A DNA stretch of 64,000 bases, taken from Castellaniella defragrans. GTDB taxonomy: Bacteria; Pseudomonadota; Gammaproteobacteria; Burkholderiales; Burkholderiaceae_B. The notes beneath the pieces were generated by a model that saw nothing but the letters and a program-made list of their open reading frames with translations, had not been told where the DNA came from and did not search any database. Positions 8,493 to 17,540 of the stretch are shown here, piece by piece. The DNA lies in contig NZ_JACHIB010000007.1 in the NCBI RefSeq assembly GCF_014203015.1, positions 1,634 through 65,633 on the forward strand. The letters run 5' to 3'. Numbering within the stretch: the first letter of the stretch is position 1; each line of letters opens with the position of its first letter. The translations under genes and the position numbers were made by a program.

Positions 8493-10871
8493 TCACCTTG
8501 TGTTCTGCGTATTATCGTGTGCTTGACTGGGCGCGTCCAGCCGGGCGGGCGCTTCCGCCAGCCTGGAAAACAGGATGGAGATGCGCGCCCCGCCTTCGGT
8601 CCGGTTGGAAATGTCCACCTGGGCGGCGTGTTCCTCGACGATCTTCTTGACGATGGCCAGCCCCAGCCCGGTGCCGGTGGACTTGGTCGTCACGTAGGGC
8701 TCGAAGACGCGGTGCAGGACTTCGGGCGCGAAGCCCGGGCCGTTGTCCGAGACGGTCAGCCGCACGCGGGCGTGCCCGGCGGCGTCGTCGGGACGGATCA
8801 GGCGGGTCTGCACGCGGATCTCGGCCGTGCCGGGCGCGGCGTGCTGGCAGGCGGCGTCGCGGGCGTTGGCGAGCAGGTTGTGGATCACCTGGCGCAGCTG
8901 GGCCGGGTCCCCCAGGATGAGGGGCAGGTCGGGCGCCAGCAGGGCGTCGAAGCGGGCCGCGCCCGGGGCGGGCGGGGGCGCGGGTTCGGCGGGATCCCAG
9001 CCGTACAGGGTCAGGACTTCGGTCAGCAGGGCGTTCAGGTCGATGTCCTGCATCTGCGCCGGCGGCGTGCGGGCGTATTCGCGGAAATCGTCCACCATGC
9101 GTTTCAGGGACGCGACCTGGTTGACGATGGTCTGGGTGGACCGCTGCAGCATGGCGGCGTCGTCGGGCGACAGCCGGTCGGCCAGCTTCATGGCCAGCCG
9201 CTCGGCCGAGAGCTGGATGGGGGTGAGCGGATTCTTGATCTCGTGGGCCAGGCGCCGCGCGACTTCGCCCCAGGCGACCGTGCGGTTGGCGGAGATCACC
9301 TCGCTGATGTCGTCGAACACCACCAGGTAGCCGTCCTCGTGGCCGTCCATGAGCAGCCGGGTGCCGCGCGCCAGCAGGGTGACGACGTGCTTCTTGCGCT
9401 CGTTGTCCGGCGCGTCCTGCAGCTCGACCTCGAACTGCTGCTGCCAGTAGGGGCGCGTGGATTCGACCGCGTCGTGGGCGGAGAACGCCTGGCGGATCAG
9501 GCTGGCGAGCGGCAGGGCGCCTTCGGCGGTTTCCAGCGGCCGGCCCTGGACGGTGCGCAGGTCGATGCGCAGGATGGTCTGGGCGCCCTGGTTGAACAGC
9601 GTCAGGCGGAAGGCGCGGTCGAACACCAGCACCCCGGAGGACAGGTTGCTCAGCACCGACTCCAGGTACAGGTTGCTCTGTTCCAGCTGGCGGCGGTGGC
9701 GGTCGACCATCTGGCGGGCTTCTTCCAGCTGGCGCGTCATGGCGTTGAAGGACCGCGTCAGCTGGCCGACTTCGTCGCGCGCCGGCGGCTCGGGCAGGGG
9801 GCGGTAGTCGCCCACGCCGACGGCCTGGGTGCCCGAGGCCAGGCTCAGCAGGGGCCGCACCAGGCGCCGCGAGACGGCCAGCGCCACCACCACGGCGGCG
9901 AAGACGGCCAGGATCAGCGCCAGGGTCAGGGTGATGCCGTAGAGCTTGCGCAGCCCCAGGCGCGACAGGGCGAGCTCCTGGTAGTCGCGGAAGCCCTGCT
10001 GGACCTGGCTGGCGTTGTGGGCGATGCGCTCGGGCACGGCCTGGATCACCTGCAGCCAGCGCGAATCGCCGCCCAGGCTCATGGCGTTGCCCAGCCGGTC
10101 CGAGGCGGCGGAATCCAGCGGGATGACGACGCGCAGGTGCAGGCCGTCGGTGGTCGGCCCGCCGCCGGCGGCCACGTCGGCCTCGGCCGCGGCGTAGCCC
10201 TGGGCGACCCGCAGCTGGTTCATGACGCTGCTGGGGGGCAGGTCCGGCAGCAGCTGGCTGAAGGCCGACGAGGAAAAGGCGACCAGGCGGCCGTTGCCGG
10301 TGAAGACCATCGCCTCGTCGATCTCGTTGGCGGCGCGCAGCGAGGTGATCAGCAGGGCGGTCTCGGCGTCGCTGGCGCTGTTCAGCCGCAGGGCCATGTT
10401 GCGCGCCCGGCCGCTGAGCTCGGTGATCTGGGCGTCCAGGGCGGCGCGCCCGAGGTTCAGGCCGGCCTCCAGGGCGGTGTCCACCCGCACGTTGAACCAG
10501 GACTCGATCGAGCGCGACATGAACTGCACCGACAGCACGTAGATCAGCACGCCGGGCAGGATGCCGATCAGGGTGAAGTACAGCGTGAAGCGGGCGGTCA
10601 GCCGCGCGCCGAACTGGCGCCGCCGGATCTGGCGCAGCAGCCGGATGGCGAGCATGGCCACCCAGGACATCAGGGCGATCGCCAGCACGCCGTTGAGCAG
10701 CAGCAGCACGTCGTACTGCTGCGCGTAGCGCGAGGCGTTGCCGGTGGACCAGACCAGCAGGCCCAGCAGCGCCATCGCGCTGGCGGCGGCGACCGCCAGC
10801 GCGGAGCGCAGCGCCCAGCGGATCAGCCGCGGGGCGTTGCGGCGGAGATCGAGAAAGTGAAGTCTTTCCAT
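8493..10871 (-). CDS. NtrY-like membrane sensor histidine kinase
   Basis: A 792-residue kinase with N-terminal transmembrane segments (about 15-40, 48-68 and 88-112), a periplasmic sensing region, and a fourth membrane segment near 300-325. HAMP, PAS, phosphoacceptor (ARRLAHEIKNPLTPIQLSAE) and ATPase (NLLANARDA, DNGPGF, GTGLGLAIVKK) domains follow. The order and the TPIQLSAERL motif place it in the NtrY family. The ATG at 10871 overlaps the end of the DUF4390 gene by 49 bases, implying coupled expression. It is followed by its regulator at 7773. The probable physiological inputs in related bacteria are nitrogen or redox cues; nothing here decides between them. Confidence 0.92.
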   Translation of the reverse strand: MERLHFLDLRRNAPRLIRWALRSALAVAAASAMALLGLLVWSTGNASRYAQQYDVLLLLNGVLAIALMSWVAMLAIRLLRQIRRRQFGARLTARFTLYFTLIGILPGVLIYVLSVQFMSRSIESWFNVRVDTALEAGLNLGRAALDAQITELSGRARNMALRLNSASDAETALLITSLRAANEIDEAMVFTGNGRLVAFSSSAFSQLLPDLPPSSVMNQLRVAQGYAAAEADVAAGGGPTTDGLHLRVVIPLDSAASDRLGNAMSLGGDSRWLQVIQAVPERIAHNASQVQQGFRDYQELALSRLGLRKLYGITLTLALILAVFAAVVVALAVSRRLVRPLLSLASGTQAVGVGDYRPLPEPPARDEVGQLTRSFNAMTRQLEEARQMVDRHRRQLEQSNLYLESVLSNLSSGVLVFDRAFRLTLFNQGAQTILRIDLRTVQGRPLETAEGALPLASLIRQAFSAHDAVESTRPYWQQQFEVELQDAPDNERKKHVVTLLARGTRLLMDGHEDGYLVVFDDISEVISANRTVAWGEVARRLAHEIKNPLTPIQLSAERLAMKLADRLSPDDAAMLQRSTQTIVNQVASLKRMVDDFREYARTPPAQMQDIDLNALLTEVLTLYGWDPAEPAPPPAPGAARFDALLAPDLPLILGDPAQLRQVIHNLLANARDAACQHAAPGTAEIRVQTRLIRPDDAAGHARVRLTVSDNGPGFAPEVLHRVFEPYVTTKSTGTGLGLAIVKKIVEEHAAQVDISNRTEGGARISILFSRLAEAPARLDAPSQAHDNTQNTR

Positions 10872-11392
10872 GGGGTCGTCAGGGTCCAGGCCGCGCTGTT
10901 GAGGGCGTCGACCTGGAAGGGGCGGGCCAGGCGGGAGGTGTCCAGCCGCAGCCGCAGCCGTCCCTGGTAGGTCTGGTCCGGCGTGAAGCGGCTGGCGTCC
11001 CCGAGGGGCCAGTCGCGGATGTGGCGCACCAGGTCCAGGGCCTCGTCCAGGGACGTGGCCGGCAGGGACAGGTCGCTGGCGCCGACCCGCCATTGGCGCG
11101 TCAGGGCGTTGTACTGGATGCGCCAGGTCTGGCTGTCCGCCAGCACCGTCTCGTCGAACCACCACCAGCGCGGGTGCTCGATGACCAGGTCCACCGTGAA
11201 GTACAGCGGGACGCCCTTGCGGGCGGCGTCGTGCAGTTCGTCGCTCAGCGTGAAGTCGATGTCGGCGTCCAGCAGCAGCTGGCCCTGGCGCAGCATCGGT
11301 TCGATGCGCACCACCTGGCCGTCGTCGGCCCGGGCGGCCGCGGCGGCCAGGAACAGGAGGCCGGAGGCCAGGAGGATCAGGAAGCGGGGCAT
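10823..11392 (-). CDS. DUF4390 family exported protein
   Basis: The 189-residue protein begins with a clear signal peptide (MPRFLILLASGLLFLAAAAA-ARA). The mature part is beta-rich with a tryptophan cluster (HPRWWWFDE) and matches, by recognition, the betaproteobacterial DUF4390 family of unknown function. It is encoded between rsmB and the NtrY-like kinase and overlaps the kinase start by 49 bases. A role as a periplasmic accessory of the sensor is plausible but not shown. Confidence 0.75.
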   Translation of the reverse strand: MPRFLILLASGLLFLAAAAARADDGQVVRIEPMLRQGQLLLDADIDFTLSDELHDAARKGVPLYFTVDLVIEHPRWWWFDETVLADSQTWRIQYNALTRQWRVGASDLSLPATSLDEALDLVRHIRDWPLGDASRFTPDQTYQGRLRLRLDTSRLARPFQVDALNSAAWTLTTPWKDFTFSISAATPRG

Positions 11393-11466
11393 GCGCTGGC
11401 GGCGGTGGGGCGGAAAATCACGGACAGTCGCAGTATTGTTGAGCCCGCGCCAAAGCGCAAGCCAGC

Positions 11467-11541
11467 GCGTCCATGTGCTCCCTGGGCGCTGCGCGCCGTC
11501 CACCCCGGGGGCATTTGCGCTTGGGGCGGTCCGGTACGCTC
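11467..11541 (+). repeat. Intergenic repeat family 2, copy 1
   Basis: About 75 bases in the gap between rsmB and the DUF4390 gene match 25459-25533 in the same orientation, sharing CGCGCCGTCC, CCCTGG, ATTT and GGGGCGG blocks in order. It contains a short GC hairpin (GGCGC tgc GCGCC) and reaches the rsmB stop codon. No protein-coding role is evident. Confidence 0.5.
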
Positions 11542-12862
11542 ATGCTGGCTTGCGCAGCAGGGCGTAGAAGAAGCCGTCGCCGCCGTCGGGGCCGCCGGGC
11601 AGGATGTGGCCGGGGGCCGGCAGGCGCCGCGCCTCGGGGTGCCGTTCCAGGAAGGCGCGGACCTGCGATTCGCCTTCCTGGGGGAAGATCGAGCAGGTGG
11701 CGTACAGCAGGTGGCCGCCCGCGGCCAGCAGCGGCCACAGCGCGTCCACGATGCGGGCCTGCAGCGCCGCCGTGCGCGCGAGGTCGTCGGCGCGGCGCAG
11801 CCAGCGGATGTCGGGGTGGCGGCGCACCACGCCCGAGGCGGTGCAGGGCACGTCGGCCAGGATGGCATCGTAGGGCCGTCCGTCCCACCAGCCGGCGGGC
11901 CGGGCGGCGTCGGCGCAGCGCAGGGACACGTCGGGGGATTCCAGGCCCAGCCGCCGCAGGTTGTCGCCCACGCGCTCCAGGCGCCGGGCGTCGCTGTCCA
12001 GCGCCGTCAGGCGCAGCGCGTGGCGCTCCAGCAGGTGGGCCGTCTTGCCGCCGGGCGCCGCGCAGGCGTCCAGCACGCGCTCGCCGTCGCGCAGCGGCAG
12101 CAGCCGCGCGGCCCGCTGGGCCGAAGGGTCCTGCACCGACCACCAGCCCTCGGCGTAGCCGGGGATGTCGCGCACGGGGCGGGGCGCGTCCAGGATCAGC
12201 CCGTCCTCGCCCACGGGCCGGGCGGCCAGGCCGGCCGCCTCCAGGCGGGCCCGCAGCGCATCGCGGCCGATGCGCCGCACGTTGGCGCGCAGGGCCATGG
12301 GCGGCGGCTGGTCGGCGGCCTCCAGGATCGCGTGCCAGTTGTCCGGCCAGGCGTCGCGCACGATGTCGATCCACCAGCCGGGGTGGTTCCAGACCGCCTC
12401 GGGCTGCGCATCCAGCGCGGCCCGCAGCGTCGCGCGCTCGCGCGCGTAGCGGCGCAGCACGGCGTTGATCAGGCCTTTGGCCGGCCGGGTGCGGCGGTCG
12501 GCGGCGGCCGCCTCGACCAGTTGGTGGACCAGGGTGTGCTCGTGGTAGACCGGCGTGCCGGGCGGCTGCGCGGCGCCCTCGGCCTGGCGCAGGCTGGCTT
12601 CCAGCAGGCTCAGGCCCAGCAGGATCAGGGCCTCGACCAGGCGTTCCGGCGGGCGGCGCGGCACCAGCCGTTCGCGCGCGGCCCGGGCGTGGCCCAGCCG
12701 GCGCATGGCATGGAAGGACAGGGCCTGGGCGGCGGGGCGCTGCGCGGCGGGGATCGATTCCAGCGCCTCCGACAGGGACTGGCCGCCCAGCACCGCCCGG
12801 ATGGCGCGGGCGGCGGCCAGCAACTGGCCGGACAGGGCGGGGGATTGTGGCGATTCCGGCAC
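11540..12862 (-). CDS. rsmB: 16S rRNA (cytosine-967-C5)-methyltransferase
   Basis: A 440-residue protein with an N-terminal NusB-like domain (1-150) and a C-terminal SAM-dependent methyltransferase domain. Motifs include DACAAPGGKTAHLLE for SAM binding, DVPCTASGVVRRHPDI with the PC motif cysteine, and YATCSIFPQEGE with the TC catalytic cysteine. The start is a GTG at 12862; no in-frame ATG lies upstream before the divergent rimO region. It heads a minus-strand group with DUF4390 and the NtrY/NtrX-like pair, an order conserved in related Burkholderiales. Confidence 0.95.
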   Translation of the reverse strand: MPESPQSPALSGQLLAAARAIRAVLGGQSLSEALESIPAAQRPAAQALSFHAMRRLGHARAARERLVPRRPPERLVEALILLGLSLLEASLRQAEGAAQPPGTPVYHEHTLVHQLVEAAAADRRTRPAKGLINAVLRRYARERATLRAALDAQPEAVWNHPGWWIDIVRDAWPDNWHAILEAADQPPPMALRANVRRIGRDALRARLEAAGLAARPVGEDGLILDAPRPVRDIPGYAEGWWSVQDPSAQRAARLLPLRDGERVLDACAAPGGKTAHLLERHALRLTALDSDARRLERVGDNLRRLGLESPDVSLRCADAARPAGWWDGRPYDAILADVPCTASGVVRRHPDIRWLRRADDLARTAALQARIVDALWPLLAAGGHLLYATCSIFPQEGESQVRAFLERHPEARRLPAPGHILPGGPDGGDGFFYALLRKPA

Positions 12863-13018
12863 GGAATGGATCCAGAATGAGGGGGTTGCGGAGCGGATTG
12901 CGGGGACTTTAGCACCGATTGGCTAAAATCGAGGGCTGTCCCGGCCACGCCCGCCCGCCGGCTTCGCATGGCCGGAGCGGCGCCGGGCCATTCCCGCCGC
13001 ATCCCACCGAGTATTCCC

Positions 13019-14341
13019 ATGAATCAATCCCCCCGCGTCGGCTTCGTCAGCCTGGGCTGTCCCAAGGCCCTGGTCGATTCCGAGCGCATCCTGACCCAGC
13101 TGCGCACCGACGGCTACACCATCAGCCCCGACTACGAAGGCGCCGACGTCGTCGTGGTGAACACCTGCGGCTTCATCGACAGCGCCAAGGCCGAATCCCT
13201 GGACGCCATCGGCGAGGCCATCGTGGAAAACGGCAAGGTCATCGTCACCGGCTGCCTGGGCGTGGAAGCCGACATGATCCGCAGCGTGCATCCGGCGGTG
13301 CTGGCCGTCACCGGCCCGCAGCAGTACGAGCAGGTGGTGCGCGCCGTGCACGAGGCCGCCCCGCACGAGCGCCCGCACGATCCCTACGTGGATCTGGTGC
13401 CGCCCCAGGGCATCCGCCTGACGCCGCGCCACTATGCCTATCTGAAAATTTCCGAGGGCTGCAACCACAACTGCAGCTTCTGCATCATCCCGTCCATGCG
13501 CGGGCGCCTGGTCAGCCGTCCGATCGGCGACGTGCTGGGCGAGGCCCGCCGCCTGGTGGACGCCGGCGTGAAGGAGTTGCTGGTGATCTCCCAGGACACC
13601 AGCGCCTACGGGGTGGACGTGAAGTACCGCACCGGCTTCTGGGACGGGCGCCCGGTCAGGACGCAGCTGACGGCGCTGGCGCGCGCCCTCGGGGAATTCG
13701 GCGTGTGGGTGCGCATGCACTACGTCTATCCCTATCCCCACGTGGACGAGCTGATCCCCCTGATGGCGGAAGGCCGCATCCTGCCCTACCTGGACATCCC
13801 CTTCCAGCACGCCAGCCCGCGCATCCTGAAGGCCATGAAGCGCCCCGCCTTGGAGGACCGCACCCTGGCCCGCATCCGCCAGTGGCGCGACGCCTGTCCG
13901 GACCTGACCCTGCGCTCCACCTTCATCGTCGGCTTCCCCGGCGAGACCGAGGAAGACTTCCAGTACCTGCTGGACTGGATGACCGAAGCCCAGCTCGACC
14001 GCGTCGGCTGCTTCCAGTATTCCCCGGTGGCTGGCGCGCGCGCCAACGAGCTGCCCGATCCCGTGCCCGACGAGGTCAAGGCCGAGCGCTGGGAGCGCTT
14101 CATGGCGCACCAGCAGGCGATCTCCACGCGGCGCCTGGCGGCCAAGGTCGGCCGCACCCTGACGGTGCTGGTGGACGAGGTCGACGAGGAAGGCGGCGCC
14201 ACCGCGCGGTCCATGGCCGACGCCCCGGAAATCGACGGCAGCGTGCTGCTGCGCGACGCCGCCGGCCACGCGCCGGGCGACCTGGTCCGGGTGCGCATCG
14301 AGGACGCGGACGAATACGATCTGTACGGCGTGCCGGCCTGA
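13019..14341 (+). CDS. rimO: Ribosomal protein uS12 methylthiotransferase RimO
   Basis: A 440-residue radical-SAM enzyme that adds a methylthio group to Asp89 of ribosomal protein S12. It has an N-terminal UPF0004 domain whose cysteines lie in [17 protein letters not shown] and TGCLG, a radical-SAM core with the CNHNCSFC cluster motif (CxxxCxxC), and a C-terminal TRAM domain ending in [10 protein letters not shown]. The ATG at 13019 gives [16 protein letters not shown]; the earlier in-frame start at 12968 is unlikely. It is divergent from rsmB across 156 bases that contain an AT-rich TAAAAT element at 12924. Confidence 0.96.
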   Translation: MNQSPRVGFVSLGCPKALVDSERILTQLRTDGYTISPDYEGADVVVVNTCGFIDSAKAESLDAIGEAIVENGKVIVTGCLGVEADMIRSVHPAVLAVTGPQQYEQVVRAVHEAAPHERPHDPYVDLVPPQGIRLTPRHYAYLKISEGCNHNCSFCIIPSMRGRLVSRPIGDVLGEARRLVDAGVKELLVISQDTSAYGVDVKYRTGFWDGRPVRTQLTALARALGEFGVWVRMHYVYPYPHVDELIPLMAEGRILPYLDIPFQHASPRILKAMKRPALEDRTLARIRQWRDACPDLTLRSTFIVGFPGETEEDFQYLLDWMTEAQLDRVGCFQYSPVAGARANELPDPVPDEVKAERWERFMAHQQAISTRRLAAKVGRTLTVLVDEVDEEGGATARSMADAPEIDGSVLLRDAAGHAPGDLVRVRIEDADEYDLYGVPA

Positions 14342-14379
14342 GCCGGCCGTGCGGAGCCTGGGCCTGGCCGGCACGGGCT

Positions 14380-14407
14380 TTGTGTCGGACTGAATCCGGT
14401 CTATGTT
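14380..14407 (+). promoter_or_regulatory. Candidate promoter of the toxin-antitoxin pair
   Basis: TTGTGT (14380-14385) and TATGTT (14402-14407) are 16 bases apart and lie about 40 bases upstream of the antitoxin start. Confidence 0.4.
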
Positions 14408-14446
14408 CTTCCCCATGACGATATCGTGCATGAGGAAATCGTGTCC

Positions 14447-14725
14447 ATGAAACTTGCCACTCACGTTCGACCGATCAGCTACCTGAAGTCTCATGCCGCC
14501 GAGATCGCGCGGGACGTGGCCGAGACCGGCGAGCCCATGCTGATCACCCAGAACGGAGAAGCCAGGCTGGTCCTGATGGACGTGGCGGCCTATGAGCAGA
14601 ACGAGCAGGCCCTGGCGCTGTTGAAGCTGCTGGCCATGGGGCAGCGGGATATCGATGCGGGCCTCTGGCGGGATGCCGAAGACGTCTTCGCCGATCTGGA
14701 TCGGGAAGACGGGGCGGGTGCGTGA
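14447..14725 (+). CDS. Phd/YefM-type antitoxin
   Basis: A 92-residue protein with the Phd/YefM N-terminal DNA-binding fold (PISYLKSHAAEIARDVAETG, then MLITQNGEARLVLMDVAAYE) and an acidic C-terminal toxin-neutralising tail. The ATG at 14447 has GAGGAAA eight bases upstream; the longer GTG start at 14426 is less likely. The last four bases overlap the downstream toxin start. Antitoxins of this family usually repress their own promoter with the toxin as corepressor. Confidence 0.88.
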   Translation: MKLATHVRPISYLKSHAAEIARDVAETGEPMLITQNGEARLVLMDVAAYEQNEQALALLKLLAMGQRDIDAGLWRDAEDVFADLDREDGAGA

Positions 14726-15045
14726 AAGCGGCTTTTCTGCCGGGCGCCGAAGCCGATTTACGTGAATTGCGGCGGTATGTACTTCGGAAATTCGGGCCGC
14801 ACACCTGGCGGGAATCTTTCGAGGGGATCAGGACGGCGGTGCATGCCGCCGAATCGTTCCCCCTGGCCGGCCGCCTGCCGGACGAACTTGCCGAATTGGG
14901 TCTGCCGCAATACCGGCAGATCGCCGCCGGCATGAACCGGATCATTTATGAAACCCGGGAGGACCGGCTCTACATCCATATCGTCTGCGATATCCGCCGG
15001 GATCTGCGGAGCTTGCTGCATCGGCGGTTGAGCAGGCCCTCCTGA
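14722..15045 (+). CDS. RelE/ParE family toxin
   Basis: A 107-residue basic protein with the RelE/ParE superfamily pattern: an early helix pair (PGAEADLRELRRYV), GRLPDELAELG, a central arginine-containing strand (YRQIAAGMNRIIYET) and a terminal IVCDIRRDLRSLLHRRL strand/helix. The GTG start at 14722 overlaps the antitoxin stop in GTGA. Whether it cleaves mRNA on the ribosome (RelE) or inhibits gyrase (ParE) cannot be told from sequence alone; the motif set looks closer to ParE/YoeB-type plasmid stabilisation toxins. Confidence 0.85.
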   Translation: MKAAFLPGAEADLRELRRYVLRKFGPHTWRESFEGIRTAVHAAESFPLAGRLPDELAELGLPQYRQIAAGMNRIIYETREDRLYIHIVCDIRRDLRSLLHRRLSRPS

Positions 15046-15061
15046 AGCCCGCCCAGGTTCC

Positions 15062-16018
15062 CTAGTTTTCCCCGTCCGGCTTGCGCGGCACGACGCGCGG
15101 GGGCGGCTTGCCGGCCTCCAGCGGCTGGGCGCGCTTGAAGGTGGTGACGGGCAGGTCGCCGAACACGCCGCGCCGCGCGGCGACGCGCCAGGCGTGGCCG
15201 TAGGCGACTTCCAGGCTCAGGTGGATCGTGCCGTCGGCGTGGCGGCGGCGTTCCAGGGCGCGGACCAGGCGTTCACGCCAGGCGCGGCCCGGCAGGCCGC
15301 GGCGGCGTTCGGGGTGGGGATTGCCGCCCAGGGCGCGCACGTCTTCCAGCAGCTTGTCGGCGGTCTTGTAGGTCAGGGTGATGATTTCCTGGTCCATGAC
15401 GGGATCGGCGAAGCCGACCTGCAGCATCAGGTCGCCGAAATCGTGCATGTCGACGAATTCCATGGGGCGCGTGTCCGGATCGACCTCGGCCAGGGCGTCG
15501 CGCAGTTCGCGGAAGGTGCCGGGCCCCAGGCTGGAATACATCGCCAGGGCGTCGTTGCGCAGGACGCGGCGCCATTCCTGCAGCACCAGGTGGGGCTCCG
15601 GGTGCCAGTGCAGGGCGAGGTTCGACCAGACGAGGTCCAGGCTTTCGTCCGGCAGACCGGTCTCGGCCAGGTCGGCCTGGCGGAATTCGGCGGCCGGCGT
15701 GGGCTTGTTGCGCAGCCGGTGCCAGAAGCCGGGCTTGGCCGCGTAGCGCTCACGCGCCGTGTCCAGCAGCGCGCCGCAGGCGTCCAGGCCGATGTAGCGC
15801 TGGTCGGGATAGCGCGCGCGCAGGGGGTCCAGCGCATGGGCGGCGCCGCAGCCCGCGTCCAGGATGTCGTGCGGAGCGATGCGGATGTAGCTCAGGCGGC
15901 GCAGCATGCGCTGGGCGATTTCCCCGTACAGGAACTGGGGCGCGTCCAGGGGCGCGCGCCGGGCGAACTGGCGCGTCACGGCCTGGGGGTCGATGGGTAG
16001 GCGGGGAAGCTGTGGCAT
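15062..16018 (-). CDS. Class I SAM-dependent methyltransferase, BioC-like
   Basis: A 318-residue protein with a Rossmann methyltransferase core: DILDAGCGAAHALDPL for SAM binding, GLDACGALLDTARER, an acidic ADLAETGLPDESLDLVWSN block and NLALHW. The arrangement resembles BioC, the malonyl-ACP O-methyltransferase that starts biotin synthesis, and N-terminal residues AVTRQFARRAP fit that family. No other bio gene is nearby and the C-terminal 90 residues are basic and variable, so the substrate is uncertain. It is divergent from comF with 74 bases between. Confidence 0.75.
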   Translation of the reverse strand: MPQLPRLPIDPQAVTRQFARRAPLDAPQFLYGEIAQRMLRRLSYIRIAPHDILDAGCGAAHALDPLRARYPDQRYIGLDACGALLDTARERYAAKPGFWHRLRNKPTPAAEFRQADLAETGLPDESLDLVWSNLALHWHPEPHLVLQEWRRVLRNDALAMYSSLGPGTFRELRDALAEVDPDTRPMEFVDMHDFGDLMLQVGFADPVMDQEIITLTYKTADKLLEDVRALGGNPHPERRRGLPGRAWRERLVRALERRRHADGTIHLSLEVAYGHAWRVAARRGVFGDLPVTTFKRAQPLEAGKPPPRVVPRKPDGEN

Positions 16019-16092
16019 AAACGATCAAGGCCCGGCCCGGGGCGGCCCGAAGCGTGCTGTGATGGGGTTTTCCTGCGGAAGGACACGCCATT

Positions 16093-17124
16093 ATGCTGCA
16101 TCTGCCGATCGATCGCTGGCGCGACTGGATCGCGGCCGACTGTCCGGGCTGCGGCCGGCGGGTGGGCGGCCAGGGGCTGTGTCCCGCGTGCCTGGCGCAT
16201 CTGCGGCCGGATGGCGCGCGGCCGCGCTGTCCGCGCTGCGCGCATCCCCTGGACGAGGCAGGGCGCTGTCCCGATTGCGGCCCGCGGGCGCCGGCCTACG
16301 ACCGCGTGGTGGCGGCCTTCGACTACGCCGGGCTGGGCCGCGACCTGATCCACGACTACAAGATCCGCCGCCGCCTGCCTCTGGCGCGCTTGCTGGCGGA
16401 CCTGCTGGCGCGGGCGGTGGAGGCCGGCGACGTCCGGCTTCTCCGGCCGCACTGGATCGTGCCGGTGCCAGCCCGGCGCGAGGCGCTGCTGCGGCGCGGA
16501 TTCAGTCCGCCGGCCGAGGTGGCCCGCCTGCTGGCCCGGCAACTGGGGCTGCGCTACCGATTGGACGGGGTGCGGCGGGTGCGCGAAGGGCCGCGGCAGG
16601 CGGGGCTGGACCGCGCGCTGCGCCTGCGGGCGCAGGCGGGAGTGTTCGCCGTCCCCGAAGCGGGGAGACGGGCGCCCCCGGCGCGGCCGGCGGGCGATGG
16701 GTTGCCAGGGGCCTCGGCGGATCCCGCCGGCCCGCTGGCCGGCCAGCGGATCGCGGTGGTGGACGACGTGCTGACCACGGGCGCGACGCTGCAGGCGGTG
16801 GCGGCGGCGCTGAAGGATGCCGGCGCCGCGCGGGTCGAGGGCTGGGTGCTGGCCCGCGCCGTGGTTCCCCATGCCGTGGTTCCCCATGCCGACCATGGCG
16901 AAGCGTCCGATGGCCGGGCCGGTGAGTCCCTGGGTGGCGGCGCCTTGCGCGAGGCTTCCGGCGGCCGGGGCTTACAGGCCGGGTCTTACAATAAGGGCCG
17001 CCGGGCCGGCCGCTGCGTGCGGGCGGGGCCGGCGATGCATTCCCGCGCGGCCCTCATCGATCCCGTTCCATGTTCCACATCGTCCTCGTCGAACCCGAAA
17101 TCCCGCCCAACACCGGCAACGTGA
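16093..17124 (+). CDS. comF: ComF family protein (competence-associated phosphoribosyltransferase), extended C-terminus
   Basis: The N-terminus has a double zinc-ribbon (CPGCG, CPAC, CPRC, CPDCG) followed by a phosphoribosyltransferase fold. Its PRPP loop is VVDDVLTTGATL (about residues 220-232) and the VPVPARREALLRRGF segment is typical. Members act in natural DNA uptake, so it fits with dprA at 4847. The homologous part ends near residue 258 (WVLARAV). After that come a 15-base tandem duplication, a glycine/arginine-rich tail of about 85 residues with no recognisable fold, and a 55-base overlap with trmL in another frame. The tail suggests loss of the original stop. Confidence 0.85.
   Translation: MLHLPIDRWRDWIAADCPGCGRRVGGQGLCPACLAHLRPDGARPRCPRCAHPLDEAGRCPDCGPRAPAYDRVVAAFDYAGLGRDLIHDYKIRRRLPLARLLADLLARAVEAGDVRLLRPHWIVPVPARREALLRRGFSPPAEVARLLARQLGLRYRLDGVRRVREGPRQAGLDRALRLRAQAGVFAVPEAGRRAPPARPAGDGLPGASADPAGPLAGQRIAVVDDVLTTGATLQAVAAALKDAGAARVEGWVLARAVVPHAVVPHADHGEASDGRAGESLGGGALREASGGRGLQAGSYNKGRRAGRCVRAGPAMHSRAALIDPVPCSTSSSSNPKSRPTPAT
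16858..16887 (+). repeat. 15-bp tandem duplication in comF
   Basis: Two adjacent copies of GCCGTGGTTCCCCAT occupy 16858-16872 and 16873-16887. They encode AVVPH twice at the point where ComF homology ends. Confidence 0.8.
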
Positions 17125-17540
17125 TCCGCCTCGCGGCCAACACCGGCGCCTTCCTGCATCTGGTGCGGCCGCTGGGCTTCGCCCTGGACGACGCGCGCAT
17201 GCGGCGGGCGGGACTGGATTATCACGAGTGGGCCGACATGCGGGTGCACGACGGCCTGGACGAGGCGCTGGCGGCGATCGGGGGCGATCCGGCGCGGCGC
17301 TTCGCGCTGACCACGCGGGGGGCCGTGCCGATCGGCGAGCGCGCCTTCCAGGCGGGGGACGTGTTCGTGTTCGGGCGGGAAACCGCCGGCCTGTCGGAGG
17401 CGCAGCTGGCCGCCTTTCCCCCGGCGCAGCGCATCCGCCTGCCGATGCGGCCGCGGCAGCGCAGCCTGAACCTGTCCAACGCCGTGGCGGTCACGGTGTT
17501 CGAGGCCTGGCGGCAGGCCGGCTACGCCGGCGGCGTTTAA
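17070..17540 (+). CDS. trmL: tRNA (cytidine/uridine-34-2'-O)-methyltransferase TrmL
   Basis: A 156-residue SPOUT-class methyltransferase that modifies the wobble position of tRNA-Leu. Diagnostic motifs are EPEIPPNTGNVIRLAANTG near the N-terminus, FGRETAGLS, and RLPMRPRQRSLNLSNAVAV forming the knotted SAM site. Length and start are standard. The start lies inside the end of the comF frame. The stop is immediately followed by the stop of the convergent gpsA with no spacer. Confidence 0.95.
   Translation: MFHIVLVEPEIPPNTGNVIRLAANTGAFLHLVRPLGFALDDARMRRAGLDYHEWADMRVHDGLDEALAAIGGDPARRFALTTRGAVPIGERAFQAGDVFVFGRETAGLSEAQLAAFPPAQRIRLPMRPRQRSLNLSNAVAVTVFEAWRQAGYAGGV

Noticed and set aside
12898-12929. 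TTGCGG plus TAAAAT as a rimO promoter.
   Set aside because: The spacing is 20 bases, beyond the normal range, so only the TAAAAT element is mentioned.
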